From Nocardia cerradoensis NBRC 101014 (GTDB lineage Bacteria; Actinomycetota; Actinomycetes; Mycobacteriales; Mycobacteriaceae), in NCBI RefSeq assembly GCF_000308535.1, contig NZ_BAFW01000255.1:31985-95984 (forward strand): a stretch of 64,000 nucleotides of DNA, read 5' to 3'. Under the pieces are notes generated by a model that was not told the origin of the DNA, did not search any database, and saw nothing but the letters and a program-made list of their open reading frames with translations. Below are positions 48,857 to 57,135 of this stretch, piece by piece. The position numbers and the translations under genes are program-made. Each line of letters begins with the position of its first letter. Within the stretch, counting starts at the first letter, position 1.

Positions 48857-48877
48857 GTTGAGCGTTACCTACTCAAC
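48857..48877 (-). promoter_or_regulatory. HAIR-like operator (HspR site) upstream of lon
   Basis: GTTGAGC-N7-ACTCAAC matches the HAIR consensus CTTGAGT-N7-ACTCAAG at 11 of 14 fixed positions with the correct 7-nt spacer, and keeps the arms TTGAG and CTCAA. It ends about 55 bp upstream of the lon start. HspR represses lon, dnaK and clpB in Streptomyces by this element, so the same wiring is likely here. Confidence 0.7.
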
Positions 48878-48989
48878 TACAGGGTGTGCCGAGTTGTTCC
48901 AACCCCTTGTTCACCGGCAGCGAACGAAGGTATGACCCCACGATCGCGAAGCTCATTCGCGCGGGAACCGGTGATTTACACTCGACCGC

Positions 48990-49724
48990 GTGGCGATTCC
49001 CTCCGCGTCCGAACCGGCCCCGATCGGGGGCCGGCAGGCGCGGTGGCAAACGCACAACGACAATCGGCGGGGGCGGATCGTCGAGGCGTTGATCGAACTG
49101 CTGGAGGAGTCCGGCGGCGGCGAGATTTCGATGCAACAGATCGCGAAGCGCTCCGGATTGGCGAAATCCGTGGTGTATCGGCAGTTCTCGGGGCGCGACG
49201 AACTGGATCGGCGCGCTCGGAGTGTGATCGCCGAGCAGTTCATCGACACCGTCGACGCGGCGCTGGACATCTGGGACGGATCGATTCATCGGATCCTGCA
49301 TCGCACGGTCGCCGCGGTCGCGGACTGGCTCACCGAGCATGCGCGGCTGTACGACTTCGCGCGCAGCGGGCCGGCGATGGGCGACCCCGACGATGTGGAC
49401 GCGCTCAGCAGTATCAAGGCCACCATCGCGGCGCGGACCCGGCTGCTCGTGTCGAGCCTGGCGGGGGTGATCGGTGTGGTCGACGAGGCCACGGCCGACA
49501 CGATGACCTTCGCCATCGTGTCGATGACCGAGGCGACCGTCGGCCGCTGGGCGCGCGATCCGGACCCGATGCTGAGCCGCGAACAGCTGATCTCCGAGGT
49601 CGCCGGCTACGCCTGGAGCGTGCTCGACGGCGCGGCGCGCGCCCATGGATTGACCCTGGACCCCGAACTGCCGCTGATCGAACTCGTCAACGCGCTGGCC
49701 GAGGGCGTCGACGACATCTCCTGA
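48990..49724 (+). CDS. TetR-family regulator
   Basis: A 244-residue TetR protein with the helix-turn-helix ISMQQIAKRSGLAKSVVYRQ followed by FSGRDELDRRA. The C-terminal half (RLLVSSLAGVIGVVDEATAD, MTEATVGRWARDP) matches the type found near lipid-metabolism genes in mycobacteria. It starts at GTG 48990; TACACT at 48977-48982 lies seven bases before it, so the mRNA is probably leaderless. It is divergent from lon and convergent with the diiron oxygenase gene 24 bp away. Its target is not evident; the palindrome at 50949-50965 is a candidate. Confidence 0.88.
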   Translation: MAIPSASEPAPIGGRQARWQTHNDNRRGRIVEALIELLEESGGGEISMQQIAKRSGLAKSVVYRQFSGRDELDRRARSVIAEQFIDTVDAALDIWDGSIHRILHRTVAAVADWLTEHARLYDFARSGPAMGDPDDVDALSSIKATIAARTRLLVSSLAGVIGVVDEATADTMTFAIVSMTEATVGRWARDPDPMLSREQLISEVAGYAWSVLDGAARAHGLTLDPELPLIELVNALAEGVDDIS

Positions 49725-49748
49725 CCGGGCGCACCGAGTCTCAGCCGG

Positions 49749-50798
49749 TCAGGCCGCCAACCAGCCGACGAGGGAACCGACCACGGGCAGCCGCTCCGCC
49801 ACGGCGGCCGCCGCATTCCGCCGGTCGGGCTCACCGCGATACCGCGACGTATCGCCGTCGACGTGCAGCAATGTCCACAACTTGCGCGTCACCGGATTCA
49901 TCAAGCCCAGTTCGTCGGCGAGTTTGCGCATATCGCCGAAGTAGCCGGACAGGATCCGGCGCGAATTCGGGGACCGCCAGAAGGCGTCCTCGATCACCTC
50001 GCGCGGAATGTCGAATTCCTTCGCGAACGAGCGCGGGGGCGCCATGATCTCACCGGCCAGCCAGCGCATCGTGATCGGAAAAGCCAACGCGCACATCGCC
50101 TTACCGAACGGACTCATCCGCTCGATATGCGCCTTCAAGAACTCGCCGGCGAAGGAGATGTGCCGGGCCTCCTCGGCGATGTGGATCTGCATGGTGCGCA
50201 GCACCGCCGGGGGCATCGACTCGCCCTCCCGGATGATCGCCTTCTGATAATGGTCGATCGGCTCCTCACCACCGAGGATGCCGATGAACAGGATGGCGTG
50301 CGCGTAGCCACCGGCCACGCCGATGAAGGGCGACAGCGCACGGAACAGCGGCCGCATCCCCGGGACGTCCACGCCGATCCGGTTGATCAGCTCCTGGAAC
50401 ATCTGGATGTGGTTGCATTCTTCGGTCATCTCGTGCAGGCAGTAGCGAAACTCCGGAGATCCGTTGGGGAGCTTCATGATGTACTGCATCATGCCGCGGA
50501 TGAGAATGCTCTCGAAGGCGGCGCCGACCTTGATCACGTTGGCCGTGCGCCACTTTCCGATTTCGATCCTGCGCTCCAGCGGCAACGATTTGTACCAGTC
50601 GGTTCCGCCGAGCGGGTCGAGATCCGGTGACAGCACCCATCTCGGATCGTCGGGGTCGATCGCCAATTCCGGTGAATCCCAATCGATATCGAGATAGGGA
50701 TCGAAATTGCGATGGACCGATCCCTCGGACAGGATCGCCAGCATCTCCCGGTAGTCGGGGCCGAATATGTCGGTGCGAATGGATTTCGACAGCGTCAT
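49749..50798 (-). CDS. AurF-like diiron oxygenase
   Basis: A 349-residue non-haem diiron protein of the p-aminobenzoate N-oxygenase (AurF) family. The iron-binding carboxylate/histidine helices read HEMTEECNHIQMFQELI and AEEARHISFAGEF, each with an E..H pair. AurF oxidises an arylamine to the nitro level; family members in Nocardia and mycobacteria are mostly uncharacterised and can act on other substrates. The start at 50798 has GAGGAGACATCG upstream. It is divergent from an alcohol dehydrogenase gene across a 314-bp region that holds a 17-bp palindrome, so the two may be co-regulated. Confidence 0.88.
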   Translation of the reverse strand: MTLSKSIRTDIFGPDYREMLAILSEGSVHRNFDPYLDIDWDSPELAIDPDDPRWVLSPDLDPLGGTDWYKSLPLERRIEIGKWRTANVIKVGAAFESILIRGMMQYIMKLPNGSPEFRYCLHEMTEECNHIQMFQELINRIGVDVPGMRPLFRALSPFIGVAGGYAHAILFIGILGGEEPIDHYQKAIIREGESMPPAVLRTMQIHIAEEARHISFAGEFLKAHIERMSPFGKAMCALAFPITMRWLAGEIMAPPRSFAKEFDIPREVIEDAFWRSPNSRRILSGYFGDMRKLADELGLMNPVTRKLWTLLHVDGDTSRYRGEPDRRNAAAAVAERLPVVGSLVGWLAA

Positions 50799-50948
50799 CG
50801 ATGTCTCCTCTGCTCTGCGGGACCCCGCACCCGGTCGGCCCGGCGCGCGGGCTTCGCGGTGTGGCTCATCGGGCCTCCTAGCTCCCGGCCCCGAGGCTCG
50901 GCCCCGGCGGCGGTCGACACCCAGCAGGTGTGGTCCTTCGAGGATATA

Positions 50949-50965
50949 TGGGACTCGTAGTCCCA
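50949..50965. promoter_or_regulatory. 17-bp palindrome in the diiron oxygenase / ADH divergent region
   Basis: TGGGACT-CGT-AGTCCCA, a perfect 7-bp inverted repeat, lies in the 314-bp gap 50799-51112, about 150 bp from either start codon. It is the only A/T-rich, symmetric site in the gap and looks like a TetR-type operator serving both promoters. Confidence 0.6.
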
Positions 50966-51112
50966 CACAATCCCCCGAGCCCGGCGATTCGGCCGGCGCC
51001 CGCGACCGCACCCGCTCGCAACTCCGGCCGAAATCGCGATGTCGATGCGATACTCGACCGGGTTCGCCGGGCCCGCGGGTCCGCCCGCCCGATCCACGAG
51101 GAGTAAGCCGAC

Positions 51113-52117
51113 ATGCTGGCCGCACGCCTTCACCTGGGACCGCAACGCCGACTGGAACTCGACGATGTACCGACGCCAGAACCGGGTCCCGACCACGTCC
51201 TGATCAAGGTCGAAGCGGCGGGTGTCTGCCTGTCCGATGTCCATCTGATCGACGGGACGCTGACCCCGGTGATGCTCGCCGGTGACGTGGTGACGCTCGG
51301 CCACGAGGTCGCGGGCACGGTCCACACCCTCGGCCCGGGTGTGACCGGCGCGAAGGTGGGGGACCGGGTGCTGCTGCAGGCGGGTGAACTGCGCGACGGG
51401 GCGGTGTTCACCCGCGGGGTCGACTATGACGGCGGGTGGGCGGAGTACACCCTGGCCCGGGTCGACACCCTGGTTCCCATTCCCGACGATCTGCCCTTCG
51501 AACAGGCCTGCTTCATCCCCGACGCGGTCTCCACGCCGTGGGCCGCGATCACGGCGACCGCCCAGGTGCGGCCCGCCGAACCGGTCGGAGTGTGGGGCGT
51601 GGGCGGTCTCGGCGCCCACGGGGTGCAATTGCTGCGCATGGTCGGCGCGGCGCCCATCGTGGCGGTGGATCCGCTGCCCGCGGCGCGGGAACGGGCGCTC
51701 GGTTTCGGTGCGGATCTGGCCTTCGATCCGGCCGATCCCGAACTGCGGTCGCGGATCTTCGCCGCGACCGGCGGCGCCGGTTTGGCGGCCGCTTTCGATT
51801 TCGCCGGAGTGGCGGCGGTGCGTGAACAGGCCGTCACCTGCCTGGGGCCGGGTGGGCGGCTGGTGCTGGTCGGCCTGACCGACAAGCCGATCACGATCAC
51901 CGGGGGTATCGGCTTCAGCTTCTTCCAGCAGCAATTGCGCGGGCACTACGGATCGCAGCCCGAACATGTCACCGAACTGGTGACGCTGCGGCGGCTGCAT
52001 CGTCTCGATCTCGCCCGCTCGGTCAGCGCGGTGCTGCCGCTCTCGGAAGCCCCGGCCGCGGTGCGGGCGCTGGAAACCAAAGAGGGCAATCCGATTCGAC
52101 TCGTCCTGCGCCCCTGA
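51113..52117 (+). CDS. Zinc-type alcohol dehydrogenase without the structural-zinc cysteines
   Basis: A 334-residue MDR alcohol dehydrogenase. The catalytic zinc ligands are visible (AAGVCLSDVHL Cys and LGHEVAGTV His-Glu) and the NAD(P) motif is GVWGVGGLGAHGVQLL. The loop that normally holds four cysteines for structural zinc is replaced by LLQAGELRDGAVFTRGVDYD, with none. GAGGAGTAAGCCGAC precedes the ATG. It is divergent from the AurF-like gene. It may oxidise an alcohol in the same pathway; substrate unknown. Confidence 0.88.
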   Translation: MLAARLHLGPQRRLELDDVPTPEPGPDHVLIKVEAAGVCLSDVHLIDGTLTPVMLAGDVVTLGHEVAGTVHTLGPGVTGAKVGDRVLLQAGELRDGAVFTRGVDYDGGWAEYTLARVDTLVPIPDDLPFEQACFIPDAVSTPWAAITATAQVRPAEPVGVWGVGGLGAHGVQLLRMVGAAPIVAVDPLPAARERALGFGADLAFDPADPELRSRIFAATGGAGLAAAFDFAGVAAVREQAVTCLGPGGRLVLVGLTDKPITITGGIGFSFFQQQLRGHYGSQPEHVTELVTLRRLHRLDLARSVSAVLPLSEAPAAVRALETKEGNPIRLVLRP

Positions 52118-52165
52118 ACGGGGTGCGTTTGCCCCGCCGACCAGGGCAAGTGCCGCCCCGCCGCA

Positions 52166-52194
52166 TTGACACCGTCTGGTGCCGGTGAGAATGT
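52166..52194 (+). promoter_or_regulatory. Sigma70-type promoter for the DUF445 gene
   Basis: A perfect -35 TTGACA (52166-52171), a 17-nt spacer and -10 GAATGT (52189-52194). The expected transcript starts near 52201, about 42 bases before the start codon. Confidence 0.6.
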
Positions 52195-52242
52195 GGGGAC
52201 CCAGTCAACTCGCAAGTCCGCTCGGCGCAAGGGGGATCCACG

Positions 52243-53598
52243 ATGGCGGTAGTCGCCGGCGGTGTGTTCATCGACTGGGAACAACTGACCGGACAGTCCA
52301 AATTCGTCGTGGACCTGATCACCTTCCCGATCTTCAGCGCGGTGGCCGGCTGGCTCACCAACTGGACCGGTGTGCTGATGTTGTTCTGGCCGTTGCAATT
52401 TCGCGGCGTCCGGATTCCGGGACTGAAGGTGCTGTATCCTTATTTCCCGCGCCGGGTGCAGGTGCTGCCGACGTTCTCCGGCGACGGTAAGCGGCTCGGC
52501 TTCCAGGGCTTCATTCCCGCCCGCGCGGAGAAGATGGCCAGCATCTGCGTGGATATGGCGATCATGCGGATCGGCAGTCCGCGCGATTTCATCCACGAAC
52601 TGGATCTGGAAGGTATCGCCGACTACATCGCCGACCGCGCGCACGAACAACTGCAGCAGATCGTCGACGATGTGATGTACCGGGAGAATCCGGAACTGTG
52701 GCGGGCCGTACCGCGGCCGGCCAAACAGATTCTCTATCAGCGCATCGACCGTGAACTGCCGAAACTGTGCCGGCGCGGTTTCGAGCAACTCGGCGACAAT
52801 GTCGACCAGCTCATCGATATCAAGAGTTTCGTCATCCGCTATCTGCAGGCCAATCCGGAGATCCTCAAGGATCTGACCACCACTATCGCCGCGCCGGAGC
52901 TGCGGTTCATGGTGCGGATCGGGTTGCTCGGCGCCCCGTTCGGTGTGCTGCTGGCGCTGTATATGCATGTCCATCACGACATTCCGGTGATCGGGTGGAT
53001 CCCGGGCTGGCTGGTGGTCCTGGCCGCGGCCGCCACCATCGGCGTGCTGGTGAACATGATCGCCATCAAGATGGTGTTCGAACCCGGCGATCCGCAGCCG
53101 CGCTACAAATACCTCTGGCGGCAGGCGCTGCTGGCCAAGCGGCAACCGCAGGCCGCCGACGACCTCGCTCAGATTCTGGCCTACCAGGTGCTGACCCTGC
53201 CGAATCTGGCGGCGGAACTGCTGGACGGTCCCAACGGGGACAAGACCCGCCAGTTGGTGGAACATCTGATCGCCGACGAGATCCGCACCCAGCTGGGACC
53301 CACCCGCTCGGTGGTGCGCGCGGCCTTCGGAGCGCGGCAATTCGACAACCTGCAGGTCGGCGCCGCCGGAGCCGCGGTGAGCCTGGCGCCGAGTCTGGTG
53401 CAGGACGAGGCCTTCGCCCTGGATCAGGCGAAGAAGATCGACGAATTCGCGGCGCGGAAGCTCAAACAGCTCACGCCGGGGGAGTTCATGGAGATGTTCT
53501 ACGCCTCGGTCGAACAGGACGCCTGGCTGCTGTACCTGCACGGCGCGGCGCTGGGCCTGGCGGTGGGCGCGGTGCACCTGCTGATCTTCGGTTGGTGA
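52243..53598 (+). CDS. DUF445 family membrane protein
   Basis: A 451-residue protein. An N-terminal hydrophobic helix (FPIFSAVAGWLTNWTGVLML), a second pair of helices near 230-275 and a final C-terminal helix (GAALGLAVGAVHLLIFGW) frame helical soluble regions. The sequence NWTGVLMLFWPLQFRG and the paired NMIAIKMVFEP are hallmarks of DUF445 (YheB-like) proteins, which have no agreed function. It has its own promoter upstream and is followed by a palindrome with a T-run. Confidence 0.85.
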   Translation: MAVVAGGVFIDWEQLTGQSKFVVDLITFPIFSAVAGWLTNWTGVLMLFWPLQFRGVRIPGLKVLYPYFPRRVQVLPTFSGDGKRLGFQGFIPARAEKMASICVDMAIMRIGSPRDFIHELDLEGIADYIADRAHEQLQQIVDDVMYRENPELWRAVPRPAKQILYQRIDRELPKLCRRGFEQLGDNVDQLIDIKSFVIRYLQANPEILKDLTTTIAAPELRFMVRIGLLGAPFGVLLALYMHVHHDIPVIGWIPGWLVVLAAAATIGVLVNMIAIKMVFEPGDPQPRYKYLWRQALLAKRQPQAADDLAQILAYQVLTLPNLAAELLDGPNGDKTRQLVEHLIADEIRTQLGPTRSVVRAAFGARQFDNLQVGAAGAAVSLAPSLVQDEAFALDQAKKIDEFAARKLKQLTPGEFMEMFYASVEQDAWLLYLHGAALGLAVGAVHLLIFGW

Positions 53599-53604
53599 GA
53601 AATA

Positions 53605-53629
53605 CAAGCACGCGTGCTTGCATTTTTTT
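53605..53629 (+). terminator. Intrinsic terminator (or operator) after the DUF445 gene
   Basis: A perfect 16-bp palindrome CAAGCACGCGTGCTTG (53605-53620) followed by CA and seven T's (53623-53629). This is the only textbook Rho-independent terminator in the window. It lies 25 bp before the next start codon, so it could also be a repressor site for that gene. Confidence 0.8.
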
Positions 53630-53653
53630 CGGGGCGTTGCCATGCTTTCGGTC

Positions 53654-54445
53654 ATGGCTGACCTAGAGGCGCTGCTCGACGACTTCGAGGCCGAATGCGC
53701 GGACCTGGACCGTCTCGTCGCGCCGCTGGATCCGGCCGGCTGGACGCGGGAAACGCCCGCCCCGGGCTGGACCATCGCACATCAGATCGCCCACCTGACC
53801 TGGACCGACGAGGTATCGACGATCGCGGCCACCGATGCCGCGGCGTTCGCCGAGCTACTACGCGAGGCGACCGCCACGATCGCCACGTTCGTCGACGACG
53901 CCGCCGCCGAGGTTGCGGGCACGCCAGCGCCCGAACTGCTGGAACGGTGGCGTCGCGGCCGGGCCGGTTTGGCGCAGGCGCTGCGCGCGGTGCCCGCCGG
54001 CACGAAGTTGCCCTGGTTCGGCCCGCCGATGAGTCCGATGTCGATGGTGAGCGCGCGGTTGATGGAGACCTGGGCGCACGGTCAGGACGTCGCCGATGCG
54101 CTGGGCGTGGTGCGGACGCCGACGGCGCGACTGCGCAATATCGCGCATATCGGCGTGCGGACCCGCGATTTCGCCTACGCGGTGCACGGTCGCCAGGCAC
54201 CCGCGGAACCGTTCCGGGTCGAACTCACCGCACCGGACGGGTCGATCTGGAGCTGGGGTCCCGAGGATGCCGCGCAGCGCGTGAGCGGGTCGGCGTCGGA
54301 CTTCTGCCTGCTGGTGACGCAGCGCCGGCATCGCGACGATCTCCCGCTGGTGACCACCGGAAGCGACGCCGCGGAATGGTTGACGATCGCGCAGGCCTTC
54401 GCCGGGCCCCCGGGATCGGGGCGCGAGGTGGGCCAGTTCGCCTGA
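53654..54445 (+). CDS. TIGR03084 family metal-binding protein
   Basis: A 263-residue protein with an N-terminal DinB-like / mycothiol-dependent maleylpyruvate isomerase fold. The metal-binding histidines are in GWTIAHQIAHLTWTD and ETWAHGQDVADAL. The C-terminal part (RVELTAPDGSIWSWGPEDAA, RVSGSASDFCLLVTQR) resembles the sterol-carrier-like domain of that family. The reaction is unknown. ATG 53654 gives the family-typical MADLEALL start; an ATG at 53642 is the alternative. A palindrome with a T-run lies directly upstream. Confidence 0.87.
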   Translation: MADLEALLDDFEAECADLDRLVAPLDPAGWTRETPAPGWTIAHQIAHLTWTDEVSTIAATDAAAFAELLREATATIATFVDDAAAEVAGTPAPELLERWRRGRAGLAQALRAVPAGTKLPWFGPPMSPMSMVSARLMETWAHGQDVADALGVVRTPTARLRNIAHIGVRTRDFAYAVHGRQAPAEPFRVELTAPDGSIWSWGPEDAAQRVSGSASDFCLLVTQRRHRDDLPLVTTGSDAAEWLTIAQAFAGPPGSGREVGQFA

Positions 54446-54814
54446 CGAGGTGCGCCTGAAGACTTCGGATAGAGCGGGCGAGCGCCGACTCAGGGTGCGA
54501 CGTGCTTGTGGCCGACCGGACGCCGTTGGCCGGAGGACTTCGAGATCGCATCTCGAAGTTGACGCTCGCCAGCTTTGTCGGGTTACCCGGCGCCGTTCCG
54601 GCGCAAACCTGCGCGGCCGGCGGCCGTAGGCGGCGCACCGGCACCGTCCGGACGACCTGAACAGCGGTTTTCACGCCGCTTCGCCCGCTGTTGTGATCTT
54701 GACCGCAGGGCTCGGAATCCCCCGTCGACAGGCAGTAACCTGGACGTGCGTACGACTTTCAACGGTGCGGGTCGGCAACGAGGGGAACCAGGGGAGAGGG
54801 AAGGACGCACCGCT
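54446..54814. other. Intergenic region, 369 bp, with one hairpin
   Basis: The gap contains a perfect 10-bp inverted repeat ACTTCGAGAT-CGC-ATCTCGAAGT at 54537-54559, a likely terminator for the TIGR03084 gene although without a T tract. The open frame running through the right part (from 54575) has no RBS and poor composition and was not called. A promoter for the exported protein gene must lie near the right end, but no clear boxes are seen. Confidence 0.5.
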
Positions 54815-55582
54815 ATGGCTCAGTCCGCGCAGTCCCGGTCCACCGGCCAAATTCTGCAACACACCGCCGTCGTACTCGCCGGGATGGCCAGTATCGGCCT
54901 GACCGTCGCCGCCGGCACCTACATCGTCAACCAGATCGGCGGTACCGGCTTGCCGGGCGTCATCGGTTCCGGCGAACGAGGCGACACCATCGTCCCCGCG
55001 CCCGGCACAGACCGATCCGAGGCGTCACCGAGCAGCACTCCCGCCACCAACGGGTCGTGGCGCCCGGCCGCCGAATCCCGTCGCCTGCCGGTCCTCTCGG
55101 CCGATGGCGCGGCAGCGCCGGTGCGCATCGTGCCCGGACCGGCGGACCGCTCACCGAACCTCGACACAGCGCCCGCGAGTAGCCGTCCGGGCGGCGTCGG
55201 GGGACGCCTGAACCTCACCGGCGACACCTACCTCGGGGCGAATCTGTCCAGGACACAACAGCATTCGTTCGCCGTCACCCTCGACACGAATGTGCCGGCC
55301 GCCCTGGGCGCGAACGGCTCCCCGGACCATCGGCAGGGCGCCGCGCAGGATGCGGTGACCCAATTCCGTACCGACGTCGACGTGCACAGTGGCGAGTTCA
55401 GCGTCGCGATGAGCGATCCGCTGCTGGGCCGCCACGACGTACAGGTTCAGCGGCACGCGCGCCCCGCTCCGGTGCCCTCGGACGGTCCGGAGCAGATTCC
55501 CGCGGACCACACCCGCGATCCGGCCGCCGATTCGACGCAGGGGGCGGTGATTCCGGCGGCGCCGGATTCCACAGTGGCATAG
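54815..55582 (+). CDS. Exported or membrane-anchored protein of unknown function
   Basis: A 255-residue protein with an N-terminal signal-anchor helix (HTAVVLAGMASIGLTVAAGTY) and a long extracytoplasmic part rich in Ser, Pro, Ala and Thr. A structured middle (GGRLNLTGDTYLGANLSRTQ, FAVTLDTNVP) may form beta strands, followed by DVHSGEFSVAMSDPLLGRHD. No cysteine, no known domain. The ATG at 54815 has GGAAGGACG about nine bases upstream. I do not recognise it; an envelope role is likely from topology alone. Confidence 0.65.
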   Translation: MAQSAQSRSTGQILQHTAVVLAGMASIGLTVAAGTYIVNQIGGTGLPGVIGSGERGDTIVPAPGTDRSEASPSSTPATNGSWRPAAESRRLPVLSADGAAAPVRIVPGPADRSPNLDTAPASSRPGGVGGRLNLTGDTYLGANLSRTQQHSFAVTLDTNVPAALGANGSPDHRQGAAQDAVTQFRTDVDVHSGEFSVAMSDPLLGRHDVQVQRHARPAPVPSDGPEQIPADHTRDPAADSTQGAVIPAAPDSTVA

Positions 55583-55597
55583 CGTTTCGACCTTCCT

Positions 55598-55628
55598 CCG
55601 GCCGGGTACCGTCAAGGTGCCCGGCCGG
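55598..55628 (+). terminator. Hairpin terminator
   Basis: A 13-bp stem (CCGGCCGGGTACC) with one G-T wobble and a GTCAA loop, 15 bases after the exported-protein stop, followed by TTGTCGTC. Confidence 0.65.
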
Positions 55629-55807
55629 TTGTCGTCTGTGCCCGCTCCCGTCGAGCACACTCGAAACGTACTGGTCGTTTGTCGCATTTGTCCTCGTCAG
55701 CGGTTATCCGCCACTTGGCCCGCGGACCGCACGTTATTCCCCGGTAACCATTTAATAAAGAGGAATTCTGTAGTACTTTTGTGGCAAGCGTGGAGCAGGG
55801 AGGGCCT

Positions 55808-56323
55808 ATGGGCCACATCAGGTACGCGAGCGACGTCGGGGCTCCGGTGGAGGTCGCATTCACGTATACCGACAACCATCTGTTCGTCCCGGATTGGATG
55901 TTCGGTATCGCAGCGTTCGAACCGGTCGGCGAGGCCGGCCACGGACCGGGTGCGGTCTACGCGGCGACGTTCCGGCTGGGGCTGTGGCATCCCACGGTCG
56001 ATTGTGAGATCACCGAATACCGCCGTAACGCGGTCATCGGGTACACCCTGCGCAGGCGCCGGCCGGGGAAGGTGGCGCCTGCGCAGGACCCGGAAGCCGC
56101 ACCCGCGCTCGCCACGCTGACACTGCGATTCGATCCGCTCGGGTACGGCCGGTCGGTGCTGACCTCGGAGGCCGACTACCCGCCGGCGCACGGCTGGCTG
56201 GCCCGCCCGGCCGCGAAGGCCATCGATGCGCTGGCCAAGGCGGCGGTCCGTCGCAGCGAGACGCAATTGCGCAGGGAGATCGAGGAATTCCACGGCACGG
56301 ATCTTGTCGGCAGGATTGCGTAG
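55808..56323 (+). CDS. SRPBCC-family protein
   Basis: A 171-residue START/Bet v1-like (SRPBCC, polyketide cyclase-type) protein expected to bind a hydrophobic ligand in a cavity. The start YASDVGAPVEVAFTYTDN, the middle GPGAVYAATFRLGLWHP and the amphipathic C-terminal helix (AIDALAKAAVRRSETQLRRE) fit the fold. ATG 55808 follows GCAGGGAGGGCCT. It lies ten bases upstream of the RNase HI gene in the same direction, so they may be co-transcribed. Similar small SRPBCC proteins are common in mycobacteria and mostly uncharacterised. Confidence 0.85.
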   Translation: MGHIRYASDVGAPVEVAFTYTDNHLFVPDWMFGIAAFEPVGEAGHGPGAVYAATFRLGLWHPTVDCEITEYRRNAVIGYTLRRRRPGKVAPAQDPEAAPALATLTLRFDPLGYGRSVLTSEADYPPAHGWLARPAAKAIDALAKAAVRRSETQLRREIEEFHGTDLVGRIA

Positions 56324-56333
56324 GGTACCGGTC

Positions 56334-56957
56334 ATGATCATCGTGAGCACCGACGGATCCTGCCTGCGCAATCCTGGCGGCGCCATCGGCTGGGCGTGGG
56401 TCAATCATCAGGGCAGTTCGGCCAGCGCCGGCGCGGCCTCCGGCACCAACCAGGTGGCCGAGCTACGCGCGGTTCTGGAGGCGATTCGCGCACATCCGGG
56501 CCCCGAACCGCTGTTCATCGAGAGCGATTCGCTGTACGCGATCAAATGTGCGTCGGAATGGCTACCGAGCTGGCGTCTCAACGGCTGGCGCACCGCCACC
56601 GGCAGCGCGGTGAAGAATGTGGAACTCGTCCAGTGGATCGATCATGCGATCGCCACCCGGCCGGGTCCGGTGCGTTTCCGCTGGGTGCGCGGACACGTCG
56701 GCAACTATTTCAACGAGCAGGCCGACAAACTCGCCGGGGAGGCCGCGCGCGCCGCCGCGGGCCGGGCCGATGCGACCCCGAACGGCATCGTCGATCTCCC
56801 GCCGTTGCCTTCCGCGGTTCGCCCCGCCGCCGCACCCGCCGAGACGCTGTCGGACACCGCCGCGACGACGCCGCTGACGGTCGTCGTCACCGACAAGCCG
56901 GCGCCGAAACGCGGACGTGCGACAGCCGAAACCGCGGACGCCCTCACCCTTTTCTGA
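56334..56957 (+). CDS. rnhA: Ribonuclease HI-like protein
   Basis: A 207-residue protein. The N-terminal ~145 residues are an RNase HI domain that cleaves RNA in RNA-DNA hybrids, with the four acidic residues in STDGSC, VAELRAV, ESDSLYAI and NEQADKLAGE all present, and HVGNYFNEQA carrying the catalytic-loop His. The remaining ~60 residues are an Ala/Pro/Thr-rich tail without a recognisable domain; unlike the mycobacterial Rv2228c fusion it has no phosphatase part. ATG 56334 lies ten bases after the SRPBCC stop. Confidence 0.9.
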   Translation: MIIVSTDGSCLRNPGGAIGWAWVNHQGSSASAGAASGTNQVAELRAVLEAIRAHPGPEPLFIESDSLYAIKCASEWLPSWRLNGWRTATGSAVKNVELVQWIDHAIATRPGPVRFRWVRGHVGNYFNEQADKLAGEAARAAAGRADATPNGIVDLPPLPSAVRPAAAPAETLSDTAATTPLTVVVTDKPAPKRGRATAETADALTLF

Positions 56958-57077
56958 CCGGGCACGCGTCAGACCAACCGAATGGCTTCCGGCGGTGGTG
57001 GGTCGGCCCACCGCCGGAGGCGCCCGGTTGCCACCACCTCGGTCTCGTGCTCACAACCGATCATCTCGCCGAACGCG

Positions 57078-57114
57078 TTCCGGCCCCGCGACGGAAACCG
57101 TCACGGGGCCGGAA
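57078..57114. terminator. Long hairpin between rnhA and the mce operon
   Basis: TTCCGGCCCCG and its complement enclose an inner GACGG/CCGTC stem with an AAA loop, interrupted by one C-A mismatch: 37 nt in all. It stands between convergent genes, 120 bp after rnhA and 21 bp after the last mce-operon gene, and probably terminates both. Confidence 0.8.
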
Positions 57115-57135
57115 AGTGTTGTCCTGTAACCGGAT

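Noticed and set aside
54575..54814. 80-codon extension of the exported protein
   Set aside because: It would bury the signal helix in the middle of the protein and has no RBS; the ATG at 54815 restores an N-terminal signal.
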